A program made the translations under genes and the position numbers. The notes beneath the pieces are model-generated. The model saw nothing but the letters and a program-made list of their open reading frames with translations, did not search any database and had not been told where the DNA came from. Positions 1-10,937 of a stretch of DNA of 64,000 bases are shown piece after piece (the stretch's first letter is position 1; each line of letters starts with the position of its first letter). Origin of the DNA: Siniperca chuatsi (taxonomy: Eukaryota; Chordata; Actinopteri; Centrarchiformes; Sinipercidae); contig NC_058042.1 in the NCBI RefSeq assembly GCF_020085105.1, forward strand, positions 10,494,501 through 10,558,500, read 5' to 3'.

Positions 1-166
1 ACACTTTAGTCCATAGGAATTTAAGCAAGAGCCCAACCGCATTAGAAGTAAAGTTGTGTAGCAGTGTATTTTTAACTTTAAGATTAAAATTTTCAAAACA
101 TAGTTTTAAAGGAGAAATGGCTGAATACTCAAATCTATTTAACAAGTTGGACAGACAGTTCATATA

Positions 167-172
167 TTTATT
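167..172 (-). terminator. Candidate polyadenylation signal of the sushi/EGF gene
   Basis: AATAAA on the minus strand, about 200 nt past the TGA at 375-377, is the first canonical hexamer I see downstream of the stop codon. Usage is inferred from position only. Confidence 0.4.
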
Positions 173-374
173 ATGTAACCATTCACTGGGAGTCCTTATT
201 ACCAGTCGTGAAGACCACAGTCAGAGGAAGATGCACACTGTTGGTGAAGTGATACTTGCTTATGTGTTTTTTCTTGTCTCTTCAAACAAGAAGACATGAC
301 GAGGCACAGACTGTTAGAAACAGTATGGACTCCACCAGGATGTCTGTCTTGGCCTGACTGAGGTGCTTTCCATC

Positions 375-3300
375 TCAACCAGCAGTGTTCGCTGTTGTCC
401 TTGGTAGACATTTTTTCCAGCTGTAGGGGGAGAGGCGATGGGAGGCTGGGCAGGCACATTTATACCCACCTTTGTGGTTCACACACAGGTGGGAACACCC
501 TCCATTCTTCCGATTGCACTCATTAATGTCTGGAGGAGAGGGAGGGAAATGAAGAGGAGTTTTCCAAAACTCACTCAGTATACATAATTACAGTGAATAT
601 TTACACATAAACTCTCAGATTTATATGAATTTCACTCATTTCAACTTCCCCGTTGGCAACTGTTGCTACTGTTACAGATAGTAGCAAAAATGAAAAGACT
701 GAAATGTAAAGACTGTAGCCTACACTGGATACATGCATCCAGCCCCAGCATCACAGGGGTAAAAAAACAAATTTTATACATTTGAGTTGTTTTTTATGCA
801 TTAATTTAATGTGTCTGATTAAGGGAGAGCTGCACTTGCATTATGAGGATGAGGCAGCCCATGATAAAGTCCTGCCACTTTCAGAGTGCTTGGACTGTAA
901 ACATCTGACTGAAGATACAAAATATAAGTTTTAACTGAATTCAAAATATGCATACACTTCACCTAAGAGTGGAACTTTGGTTATTGGGGCACAATAGTCC
1001 TATACTGGCTCACTACACTGGTACCTGCACACAAAGGTGGCAACTTTTTATATCTCATTTGTTTAATCCCTACGAAAACCAAAGTGTAAAAACTTGTAGC
1101 AATTTGTAGCTTTACGGGGAGTTATGTGCTGCACTATTTCTTGGCTGGGCGCAGTAACTTTCTGGAGTATTCAATAGATGCCTGGCAACTCACGGTGATG
1201 ACAAGACTCCCAGCTAGATGTTTCCCACTGTTTCCAGTCTTTATGCTATGCTAAGCTAAGCTAACCAGCTGCTGGCTCCATATTGGACAGACAGATATGG
1301 GAGTGGTCTCATCTAATTCCTGGCAAGAAAGCGATTAAGCGTATTTCCCAAAATGTTGAACTACTCCTTTACATGAACCTGATTAAGTAGGCCATGAATA
1401 ATAAAAATAAATGTTTTCCTCCATTAATATTAATTTTGTGCAGCAAGGCCCTCCAAATACAATTTTAGAAAAAAAAACTGTGTTTCAAGTATTAAGTTTT
1501 TGCCATAATATGTCTTCACACAGATGCACTAATGTGAAAATGTCCCACATACCATACACCATCCTGATACAGATGAGTGTGCATGACCCCACTGACCTTT
1601 GCAGCGTCGCCCATCTCTTTGGAGTGTGTATCCTCTGGGGCAGATGCAGCGGTGAGAGCCTGGCAGGTTGACACACTGCCACTCGCACCTTTCCTCCTGG
1701 CACTCATTTATATCTGTGTGTGGACACAACCAGGAAGCTCAGACTTTTGACACATGTTGGATAAATCTATTGATTTTTTTCCTACCTACACACTCCTCCC
1801 TGAGAGCTTGTGCAGTTGAATTCTCAGGTGTTGTTGTCGGTTGCTTCCTGTACCCAGGTGGACACTCTGCGATGCAGCTGTGTCCATTTCCAGCTAAAAT
1901 GTGTCCGTACGTGCAGGAGCATCGGTAGGATCCTGGTGAGTTGTGGCACTGCTCCATACATGGCCCAAGCCCCTGATTAACAGCACACTCATCTATATCT
2001 GGATAAGAAAAGGACGTTTAGGAGAAGATGACAACTAAGCACCTTTTCTATTTTATTTAAATATTCTATTTTATTGTCATATTATCAAAAATGCAAAGGT
2101 ACTGGGACAAAGTTGCACTGATAGAAAAATATATTTTTTAGTGCTGACAATGCTTGGTGCTGCTTTTTCAGTAACATCTAATTGACGAAGATATAATTAG
2201 ATTTTGTGCTGTATAAGGGCTGATCACTTTTGTAAAAGATAAGTAAAATGTAATGATACATCTAATGGTGTCATGTAGGACTACACTACCGGTTTTGCTG
2301 TATGTTTAAATAATTTGGTTTTGGGATTTTGAATCATTCATATTCTGATGCACATAAAAAATTTGGGCTACAACCTACTTGGAATACACGCCTTCACATA
2401 TTTTAAGTAACTGGAGTTTAAAATTTGAGTTGTGTGTCATGGAGACTATAAAACAAGGCTCTGTGAGGCTGTAGAGCAGTGCATCAGTGCTTTGAGCTAA
2501 ATGCTAATGTCAGCATTGCTAACACGCTCACAATGACAATACTAACGATTAAACAGGTAATGTTTATCAGGTTACCATGTTATATGCCAGTTAGCATAAT
2601 CTTAGTTTAGATTAATATTTTACACTAAGATGGTGCTAACATTTGTAGCATATAACACCAAGTACAGCTAAGAGTAATGGGAATATGGTTAGTTGTGCAG
2701 GTATTTGGTCATAAACCAAAGTATTGGACACAATGAAATTTTGACCTGATGAAGGCACAAGATGAAAAGTCAGGGGATCAACAAAATGATTGAAAACAAT
2801 TTATCGTGAAATGGGCATGGAAGTGTGTATCAAATTTCATGACAATCCATCAAACAGTTGTAGAGACATTTCACTCAAAACCTCATGCCAACCTCATGGT
2901 GCCACTAAATTAAAAGTCAGGGGATCACCAACGTCATTAGGATTCATCATCCGGGAACCATGAATGTGTGTGCCAAATTTCATTTCAATCCATCTAGCAG
3001 ATGTTGAGATATTTCAGTGTGGATCAAAGTGGTGGACCGACATTACCATCCGTGCTGCTAGCATGGCTAAAAAGAGCAAGGCATGGTTCACAGTAATGTT
3101 TAGCAAGTGTTCCCTCACCTTGGCAGTAGCTGTCTGCAGACTGAAGGCTGTAGCCAGCAGGACACTGACAGTGGAAGCTCCCGGGAGTGTTAACACAGCC
3201 GAACACACAGCCTGTTACAGCTGCAGGCAGCAGGCACTCATCCACATCTGGAAAGATGGAGAGCGATTTAGAAAAACACTATTCATAGACGTAAATGACA

Positions 3301-6300
3301 TAAACAGACACAAATGTAAAAATACACACAGCCACACACACACACCTGTGCAGGAGGTTTGGTCATGAGCTGGTTGATAGCCGTCATCACAGCTGCACTT
3401 AAAGGAACCAAATGTGTTGATGCATCTCTGCTGACACTGGTGCTGCCCCTCCACACACTCATCTAAATCTACACACATACATAAATAACATGAACACATA
3501 TCACTGGTTTGAATGGCAGGATGGACACAGATTTAATAAAACACACTCTTGTGCACAGTCAAAAACACACACAGTCCAGGTGCCACTGAGATGAAAGAAA
3601 AGAGCAGCAGATGAAAGGTGCTCATTTCCCCTGCCGCCCTGAATCAAGCTGGAATCTGAAACCTCATTGATGTGTCTCCATGTTTTGCTTGCTGTTTTGG
3701 CCTGTAATAAGCAAACCAAAATGCAGATGTTTTCTGACTTCCTGTTCTCCAGAGACAGGAAACAAGGATGTGCAGAAAGGACTCAACAAGCTTGTATATC
3801 AGCTCTGCCCTTGTTTTTCTAGGAAAGCACCATTTCCCCAACCTGATGTTTCTTGATATAACTGCCTTTTCTGCGTTAATGGTTCAACATCTTTCCATTT
3901 TCTGACACAACTTTATATATAGAAGACCATGAGGACAAAGTCTGGTCCAGAAAGAATGACATCTTTTGAAATGAGGACCAAAATAAATGCTCATTTTTCT
4001 TTACTTTACTTGGTCAGACAAGAATGTTTACAAGCCTTATTTCACTGCAGTGGAATTTTCAGGCTTAAACTAAACTATAATTAGTCAAACCATGATTGTC
4101 TGGACAGGACTATGTCAAAGTGCACACTGATAATAACACTGTTAAAAAAATAATCAACACCATCCACTGATGGCTCTCACAAATGATAGGTTGTCTGTGA
4201 GCAGGTATGTGTAATTAGACAATATATAAATTAAATGTCAGCCTCGTAAGTGCTACAAGGTGATCGTGCTGCCATAAATTTCACAGCTCACGTATGCTCG
4301 TCTGTGAGCCATGAAACATCAAACACATAAAACATGTGAAGGAGATTCCCTGTTGTGCTGTAACATGCCTCAGTGCACACTGTGTTGTTATTAGAAAGAG
4401 CCCGAGGGGTCCACAGAGCATTCAGGAAGAATGTTACAGTCACAGTGGAAAAAAAACAAACATGAATATGCTCACCTCGACACGTTCGCACGTCATCCAG
4501 CAGAGTGAATCCAGGTCTGCAGTGGCACTTAGTTCTGGTCTGGGTCTGGTTGGAGCTCTGGTTGTAGTGCTGGGAGTGAGAGCACAGCTGAGAACAGCCT
4601 CCGTTGTTAACGGAACATGGTGTCAACTCTGGAGACAAACAGTAAGGATGAAGGATGGCTCATTTCTGGGGTAATTACAAGTTCAAGGGTCATTACAAAT
4701 GGGGCAACAAGAGAAATTAATTTGAGCATTTATATGAGCTATCGTTTCAGAATAAGATGATCTGTATAGCAGAAGATGTAATTATCATTTAAACAGATAA
4801 CCGTCACAAAGGTTATCTGTTTTAAAGATAATTACATCAGTGCTTTTTTTTCTTTGCTAGGACCTTCCAGGAATGTTAAGTTTTCCTACTTTTATTGGCA
4901 AATAAATATCTTGCACTTTCCCTTTTCTTTACCCATCAGCAGCTCTTTCCTTTCCCTTTTCAGTGAGCTCGACTGCAGCATTTTCAAATGAATCTAGGAA
5001 TCTACTGAGTTATGAAGCAACAACATCACCTACCCAAACAAACAGGTGTGATTCCGCTCCAGGTGCCCCCCTGCTGGCAGTAGCTGTGTATGTCTCCATG
5101 AGCCAGCGTATAACCAGGGTAGCAGGCATACTGTATGTAATGTCTGTACTCTCCGGGACGTGGATTCTCTACATTACGAAAGTAGAAGGTCCCATGAGTG
5201 GGCACACGTGGGTACGGGCACACAGGTCGTCTGCTGAGGCTCAGAGACAGCAGAGGCGGTTTGGTGGTGGCGTTCGTCGTGAGGTTGTGGTATTCAGTCC
5301 AGTGCGATCTCGGCTCAGTGGTGGTAGTGGTGTTTGAAGGAAGGGTGACATTAGGCAGCTGTGTTTTCATATTGGGCTGGGTGGAGCTGAGACTTAAAGA
5401 AGTTGAAGTAGAAAAGGATGGAAAGGGGGGTGATAAGGAGTGTGAGGAAGCAGGTGATGAAGTGGATGAAGAACTGGTAGAAATTAAAGAAACAGAAGGA
5501 GATATAATGTGTGTTGAGGTCTCTGCGAGCTCCTCTTTATCTAAAGAACCAGGCTGAGACAAAGAAGGATACTGGAAGCCAGTTTCAACCTGTTGGTCTT
5601 CATCTGCAGTTTGTGCAGAGCCTGTTTCTACTTCGGAGGGAGTCACATCATCCTGTGATGTGACAGATTCTCCAGACTTGAGCTCTTTTTCACTACAGAG
5701 CACAGGCAGAGCAGATTTCTTGTGGTGGAGTGGTGAAGTTGGTACAAACATCACAGTTGGGGGAGTGACAGCAGTATTTGTGACAGCAGTGATAGCTGGT
5801 GTATGGGCTGTTGAAAATGATGGCAGTGAAGATGTTCGCTCTGTTCCTGCCACTAATGATAAGGTAGATGAGACAGTAGTAGATAAATATGATTTAGAGG
5901 CAAACATTTGTGTAACTTTGTCCACCTTTTCTGCTCCCTCACGTGAAACTTTTACCTCTGAGCCATGCCTCCCAGTTCCTGTTCCTGCTTCTTGAGATTT
6001 GCTTGCCTCCTGAAGTTGAGCCTCAAGACGAGTTGTTTGGACCCCATCTCTGACTTTAAAACTGGGGAACTGAATATGCTGCGGCAGGTGGAGTTTTGGG
6101 TTAGACACTTTAATCCTCTCACTGTTGGACATTTGGGATGGTGTATGAGACAACAAGCCAAATTTGAGGTTTGCTTCTTTGGAGGCTGTATTAGCGAGGG
6201 TGTCGTAGTGGGATTGTTGCTGGGTCTTCAGCACTACGGCAGCCTGGAGGTTCAGGTGTACGTTTGGCTTTTGCATATTGACACCTGACACCGAGCTCAT

Positions 6301-7931
6301 CATGTCGGACTCTAACAAGGAAAAGAGGTAAAAAGATCAAATGGCAAAGAGTTGAGGGCAAGGCAAGTCTATTTGTAAAGCAACTTTCAAACATGACTGA
6401 AAAGTAGTCATGAACATAGTTTCAGTTTAGTTAGTTACAGCTAGTTACAGTTGCAGTGCAGTAATAAACTGTCTTCTATCTACTGCTGTTTGGAATCAAT
6501 GAATACGGGAGAATTAATGCAATGTCATACAAAGACAGCTGCTTTTATAAGATCAAATTTAAAGGAATAGTTTGACATTTTGGGAAATACACTAATTCAC
6601 TTTCTTGCTGAGAGAAATTTGATGATAAGATTGATACCACTCTTATTTATGGTAAATGAAACCAGCAGCCCGCTAACTTAGCTTAGCACAAAGACCGAAA
6701 ACAAGAAACAGCTAGCCTTGCTCCATCCAAAGGTAACAAAATCTGCCTACCAGCACCTCTTAAGCTAACTAAATGAATTAAATCTTGTTTTTTTAAACCA
6801 CACAAGACCAAAGTGTAAAAATGACAATATGCCATATTATGGGGGTTATGTTGCCAGGCAACCAGCAGAGACTCCAGGATGTCACTGCTATCGGCCAAGA
6901 AATAGTCCTGCACATTATCCGCCATAAAAAAAATCTCTTTAGGTTGTACTTCGGTTTTGTAGGCAGATTTTATTACCTTTGGACAGAGCCAAGCTAGCTG
7001 TTTACCCGTTTCCAAGCCTTTACGCTAAGCTAATAGCTGCTAGCTCCAACTACAAATTTACGTAACAATTACTTAAATGGTATCAATCTTCTCATCTACT
7101 CTCAGCAAGAAAGCAAATAAGCTTATTTTCTAAAATGTCGAACTATTGCTTTAATAGCTGAGAGTTTATCATGCTCACCTTTGCATACAGGCTTTGTGCT
7201 ATTCCAGGTGTGGCCCTTACAGTATAACATTGAGGGCCCATGTAGCCGAAAGCCAGTATTACAGCTGAACACTGCCAAGGAGCCATCCTCATTCATGCTG
7301 CTCGTCCCGTGGGTGAGCGGCCCCGGGTTGGAGCAGCCAGAGCCTGAAGGGTGGGGGAGGGGGTTATCAAGGAAAGTGATTCAAAGTTTAAGTCTGACCA
7401 GGGAACTTTGTTGCATTTGTTGTTGTCTCCCCTCAACTTCCTATCAACTCTCTACTGTGCGCTGTAATAGAAGCAAAGTCAAAAAAATACTTGAACAAAA
7501 GTTGAGACAAATGAGTTAACGTTGTGCTCTAAATGCGTCTACTGACAAAAACAACATAAAATAAAAAGGTTTCCAGTACATGCTCATGAATGAAGCTCCT
7601 CACCAACACAGACTGGGGTGTCCCGGGACCAGTGTCCAGACACACAGCTGTTGGTTTTGTATCCATGGAGCTTGTAGCCAGGACGACAGCGGAAGATCAC
7701 CAGCAGTCCTCCGTAACGGAAAAACGTCTGCCCGTTCTCCAGGTGTCTAAAACCACTGCATCCCTCAGCTCCACACACTGTAGACGGTTTCACAATGAAT
7801 GCCTGCGGTTGTCTGAAAACACTGCTTCTCTTTACAACACATAAGTATGAAAATTTACTTGAAGAAGTACCTGGTGCGTAGATGCAGAGCAGAGCGACCA
7901 GTGCTGCCAGGAGCCTCATCTGAGCTCCCAT
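375..7931 (-). CDS. Secreted sushi / mucin-like / EGF mosaic protein, 10 coding exons
   Basis: Coding exons, 5' to 3' on the minus strand: 7931-7871, 7777-7604, 7343-7179, 6311-5034, 4628-4476, 3468-3346, 3247-3119, 1998-1786, 1713-1597, 529-375. All internal introns are phase 1 with GT/AG ends, and the exons sum to 2568 nt (855 residues plus TGA). Residues 1-20 form a signal peptide ([20 protein letters not shown]). Residues 21-78 and 79-133 are sushi/CCP domains. Residues 134 to about 497 are Ser/Thr-rich and mucin-like, followed by a third sushi domain to 559. Residues 560-610 are an EGF domain ([12 protein letters not shown]). Five more EGF modules follow, each opening with a D-x-D/N-E-C calcium-binding motif. 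The last ends six residues after WKKCLP, without a fibulin-type C-terminal domain. The architecture implies an extracellular matrix or cell-surface adhesion role. It resembles fibulin-7 and SVEP1-like proteins in parts, but I do not recognise a named orthologue. A minus-strand AATAAA at 167-172 is a plausible polyadenylation signal. Confidence 0.85.
1060..1372. mobile_element. Half copy of the TTAA foldback family
   Basis: Matches the right arm of the 6559-7154 element: TGCCTGGCAACTCACGG, GCTAAGCTAAGCTAACC, then TTTCCCAAAATGTTGAACTA and CTCCTTTA at the end. The left arm is missing or too decayed to see. It lies in the last intron of the sushi/EGF gene. Confidence 0.55.
2445..3070. repeat. Interspersed fish repeat with internal tandem monomer (copy 1)
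   Basis: Characterised by phrases such as GGATTCATCATCCGGGAACC, ATGAATGTGTGTGCCAAATT, CAATCCATC..GTTGAGATATTTCA and CAAAGTGGTGGACCGA. Related copies lie at 10478-10750 in the same orientation and at 40990-41480 in the opposite one. Within copies, the motif from GGATTCATC to ATATTTCA recurs roughly every 130 nt. No coding capacity is seen. The copy ends about 50 bp from the second calcium-binding EGF exon. Confidence 0.6.
4775..4838. repeat. 64-nt near-perfect hairpin in an intron
   Basis: Two arms of about 28 nt, starting GATGTAATTATC and ending in its complement GATAATTACATC, flank an 8-nt loop (gtcacaaa). The arms pair with only one or two mismatches around the TTTAAA stretch. The hairpin lies in the intron between the mucin exon and the first EGF exon of the sushi/EGF gene. 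It could be a tiny foldback transposon remnant or a miRNA-like hairpin; the sequence alone does not decide. Confidence 0.7.
5034..6311 (-). CDS. Large mucin-like exon plus third sushi domain of the mosaic gene
   Basis: A single open exon of 1278 nt (426 codons, phase 1 to 1) of the gene at 375-7931. The first roughly 360 residues are low in Cys and rich in Ser, Thr and Pro with many short ST runs, as expected of an O-glycosylated stalk. The last roughly 60 residues form a sushi domain ([12 protein letters not shown] ... YACYPGYT ... TWSGITPVC). Acceptor CCTTGTTAG lies at 6312-6320 and donor GTAGGT at 5028-5033. Such long repetitive exons usually diverge quickly, so similarity searches are best run with the flanking domains. 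Confidence 0.85.
6559..7154. mobile_element. TTAA-flanked foldback (MITE-like) element, about 595 bp
   Basis: The element is bounded by TTAA on both sides. The left arm begins AGGAATAGTTTGACATTTTG and the right arm, read on the minus strand, begins AGCAATAGTTCGACATTTTA. The two arms of about 270 nt stay complementary along their length: GAGAAGATTGATACCA and AAACAGCTAG occur in both, inverted. No ORF of its own is visible, so it is a non-autonomous inverted-repeat element. TTAA duplication is typical of piggyBac-type insertion. Half copies of the same family lie at 1060-1372 and 36883-37094. It sits 24 bp from the donor of the second sushi exon. Confidence 0.75.
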
Positions 7932-9224
7932 CTGAATGTGTGTTCAGGATGACACTACGATCTGCTGATCTGAGATACCTCTCATAAGACTTGGTAGGGA
8001 TGGGATGGGAGGGGAGGGCTAAAGTACTTGGAGAGTGAAAGTGGGAAGTATAAGAGAGGTTGAAGATTGAAGGGAGGGGAGATGTGGTCTGGGGTTACTA
8101 CAGGATGGGCAGATGGGAGGAAGGAAGGAGGGGTAAGATGGTGCAAAGGCAAACAACTCTGACAGATGGATAGAGAGGTATTAGGGGAGATGCTCTTTTT
8201 ACCTGCTTTATAGTAAGAAGCAGCCATTTTAATATATAAAGTGATATACACTCAGATGTAAGCAGTTGTTGACAAAAAAAGAGGGCAAATAAAACCATTT
8301 ATGTAAAAATTAAGTCTCCACATTTATCTCTGGCCTTTCACTTCTGTAGCCTCTTGCAACTAGAGTGTGTGTACACGTGTTTAAAGTGTGTGTGTGTGTG
8401 TGTGTAGTAAAGATCCATATCTTCTTTTATTTTGGTCTTCACCTACCTCACTTCATTTACCTCACTTCCTTTCCTCATCACTAATTGGGTCTTGTTTTCA
8501 CCGCTCATTTACCTGATTGAGTTCACCTGATCACTCCCTATTTAAAGACTGCACTCCCTTTTGCTCATTTTTTTTTTCACTTTTGCATGGGCTGACAGTG
8601 TTTGTCCTCCCTCTATGTACCTAAATGCAATTTTGTGGAGTTTATGGAGAAAATAAACCATTGTTCAGAAGTTTCCTGGCTGTATTCTATGTATTCTCAT
8701 TGGATGCCCATGATGATAGTCTACATCTCTTTCTGAACCTCCTACATAACAGTGTGTGTGTGCTGCTCAAGTTGACACCTTCAATAAAATCTGAACCCAT
8801 CATTTACTCAGGCTGACAGGATTCCTGGGCTTGTTTAACTGCTCTCACCATTTGGTAATTATAGTGGGCAGGATGCCAGAGTTAAGTAGCATACGAACAC
8901 ACACTGAAACACACAGTCTAAAAGTATACACAAAATACAACTAATGGTTTCAAAAAAGCCATTTTATTCATTTTTGGTAAGCAGTTGAACACACACCAGC
9001 TGAAACCCTAACAATTACGTCAGTGTGTTCCTATTTCTTCTAATACAGAAGCCTTCAGTAATCAATAAATGTAATACTACAGTACTGACATGTAGCTAAC
9101 AGTGCTGCGTAACACTGGTACTCATGTTGTATACTATGTTTCTCACAACTGCTGTCAGATGTGACATCTGTACTATATCAAACTCTACCTAAAGTCTTGG
9201 TGACTTTCCTGTGCACCTTTATTA
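7932..9224. other. Intergenic stretch upstream of the sushi/EGF gene
   Basis: No coding exon recognised. A (TG)10 run lies at about 8386-8405. From about 8420 to 8820 there is a TTTAAAG-containing segment followed by CAATAAAAT near 8781, which looks like a decayed retroelement, but I cannot classify it. The promoter of the sushi/EGF gene should lie near 7935-8300, but I see no clear TATA or CpG-rich core. Confidence 0.4.
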
Positions 9225-10330
9225 ATTATTAAAACTTTATTTATAGAGCATTTATCAAAACAAAGTACAAAGTGCTTCACAGAGAGAGAAATAAATGATA
9301 AAATACATTAAATTAAAAAATAAAATAAACAGACAGCTCAGGTAAAATCAGGATATGCTTTCCGATAAAAACGCATTTTGAGAAGAGACTTAAAAGAAGA
9401 CACTGACTCAGACAACCTAATTTCTTCGGGCAAGTTGTTCCAGAGCCTCGGAGCCCTGATGGCAAAAGCTCTGTCCCCCTTAGTTTTCATCCTGGACTCA
9501 GGAACAGATAGAACACCCCTGCCCGAAGATCTCAAAGTATGTGAAGGTTCATAAGGGATTATAAGGTCTAAAATATAATCTGGAGGCCGTGAAGAGCCTT
9601 AACAGTAATCAATAAGATCTTAAAATCAATCCTAAAACCAACAAGGAGCCAATGTAAAGAGGCTAAAACAGGTGTTATGTGGTCGTACTTCTTGGTCCTG
9701 GTTAAAAGCAGAGCAGCTGAGTTCTGTACAGTCTGCAGTCGTGTCAAAGTTTTTTGATTAAAACAAGTGAACAGACTGTTAAAATAATCAAGGCGTGAGG
9801 AGATAAAAGCGTGAACAACAGTTTCTGCATCACTAAAATTTAAAATAGATTGGATTTTTGCAATATTTCTGAGGTGATAAAAACATGATTGGACAAGCTT
9901 TGTGATATGTTGCTCAAAACAAATTGCTATCAAACAGGACACTGAGATTTCTTACAACAGGCTTGATATGTTTTGACAAGTAACCAGTAAATGGCAGTAT
10001 TTGTTTAGCAATGTGTTGGGGCCCAATAACAAAGATTTCTTTTTTATTTGCGTTGAGCTGAAGAAAATGTATCGACATCCAGTTTTTTATGTCAGACAGG
10101 CAGTCCTGCAGAGAACTCAGTACTAAGGTCAGTGGGCTTGACAGAGAGGTACAACTGTGTGTCATCCGCATAACAATGAAAAGAAATCCCATGTCTGTGG
10201 ATGACATCACCCTAGGGGAGCATATATAAGGAGAACAGTATTGGTCCAAGAATTGAACCTTGAGGCACACCATAGTTGATATGGGAAAAGGATGACATGA
10301 AGTTTTTAATGGTGACACAGAATTTCCTAT
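9225..10330 (-). mobile_element. 5'-truncated LINE with reverse-transcriptase 3' end (L2/CR1-like)
   Basis: On the minus strand the conceptual translation gives the C-terminal part of a non-LTR reverse transcriptase, interrupted by stops and frame changes. Recognisable stretches are [20 protein letters not shown] (10109-10050 region), SRLDYFNSLFTC, LQTVQNSAALLL, HITPVLASLHWL, and near the end GDRAFAIRAPRLWNNLPEEI followed by SFKSLLK. These are diagnostic of fish L2/CR1-clade elements. The 3' tail reaches about 9230. The 5' part with endonuclease is absent and the frame is broken, so it is a dead copy. Confidence 0.75.
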
Positions 10331-10348
10331 TGGACAGATAAGATGAGA

Positions 10349-10472
10349 GGCTGTGGCTCTGGAAGCAAAGTGGGTCGTCCACTAATCACAGTGCTGGGCA
10401 GTTCAATCCCCAGCTCCTCCTGTCCACATATCCAAGTGTCCTTGGGCAGTGAACCCCAAATTACCCCAATGG
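10349..10472 (+). mobile_element. SINE-like fragment with tRNA-type promoter boxes
   Basis: Contains an A-box-like TGGCTCTGGAAG and a B-box-like GGCAGTTCAATCCCC about 50 nt apart, followed by TCCAAGTGTCCTTGGGCAG. I recognise this wording as a common percomorph repeat head. The 3' portion is not attached; a fragment resembling its tail lies at 63219-63290. Confidence 0.45.
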
Positions 10473-10477
10473 GATTC

Positions 10478-10750
10478 ATCGTCTGGGAACCATGAATGTC
10501 TGTACCAAAATGTATGTCAATCCATTTAGTTGATGTGGAGATATTTCACTGTACTGAAAACTTTGGCCTGCTGGTGGTGCTAGAGGAAAGGTCAGAGGAT
10601 CACCAAAGTCTTAAGGATTCATCCTCTGGGGAACATGAATGTCTGCACAAAGTGTCCATACAATCCATTCAATAGTTGTTGAGATATTTCACTTCGAAAC
10701 CAAAGTAGTGGATGGAAGCAACCTACAGAGTGACATTGCCATCCCTACAG
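10478..10750. repeat. Interspersed fish repeat (copy 2)
   Basis: Same family and orientation as 2445-3070: GGATTCATCGTCTGGGAACC occurs, then GGATTCATCCTCTGGGGAAC about 130 nt later, each followed by ATGAATGTCTG and a GATATTTCAC phrase. The tandem spacing of the monomer is clear in this copy. Confidence 0.6.
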
Positions 10751-10937
10751 CCCATAACTGTAAGGTACATCACCAAAACACTGCTATTTTTTTAGTGTTT
10801 AAAGGTGGCTTTCTGTTAACAACTTAAGAAATACTACATTATATCATCTTAACCCTGCTTTCTTACTTTCCTTTCACCATTAGTTACCTCTGCTGATCAT
10901 GCAGGACTTCCACAATTTAGCATTCAGATTCTTCCCT

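Noticed and set aside
8420..8820. Possible solo LTR (TTTAAAG box, AATAAA, flanked by CTGACAGG-like words)
   Set aside because: No clear terminal TG/CA ends, target duplication or second copy in the window; left as an unclassified segment.
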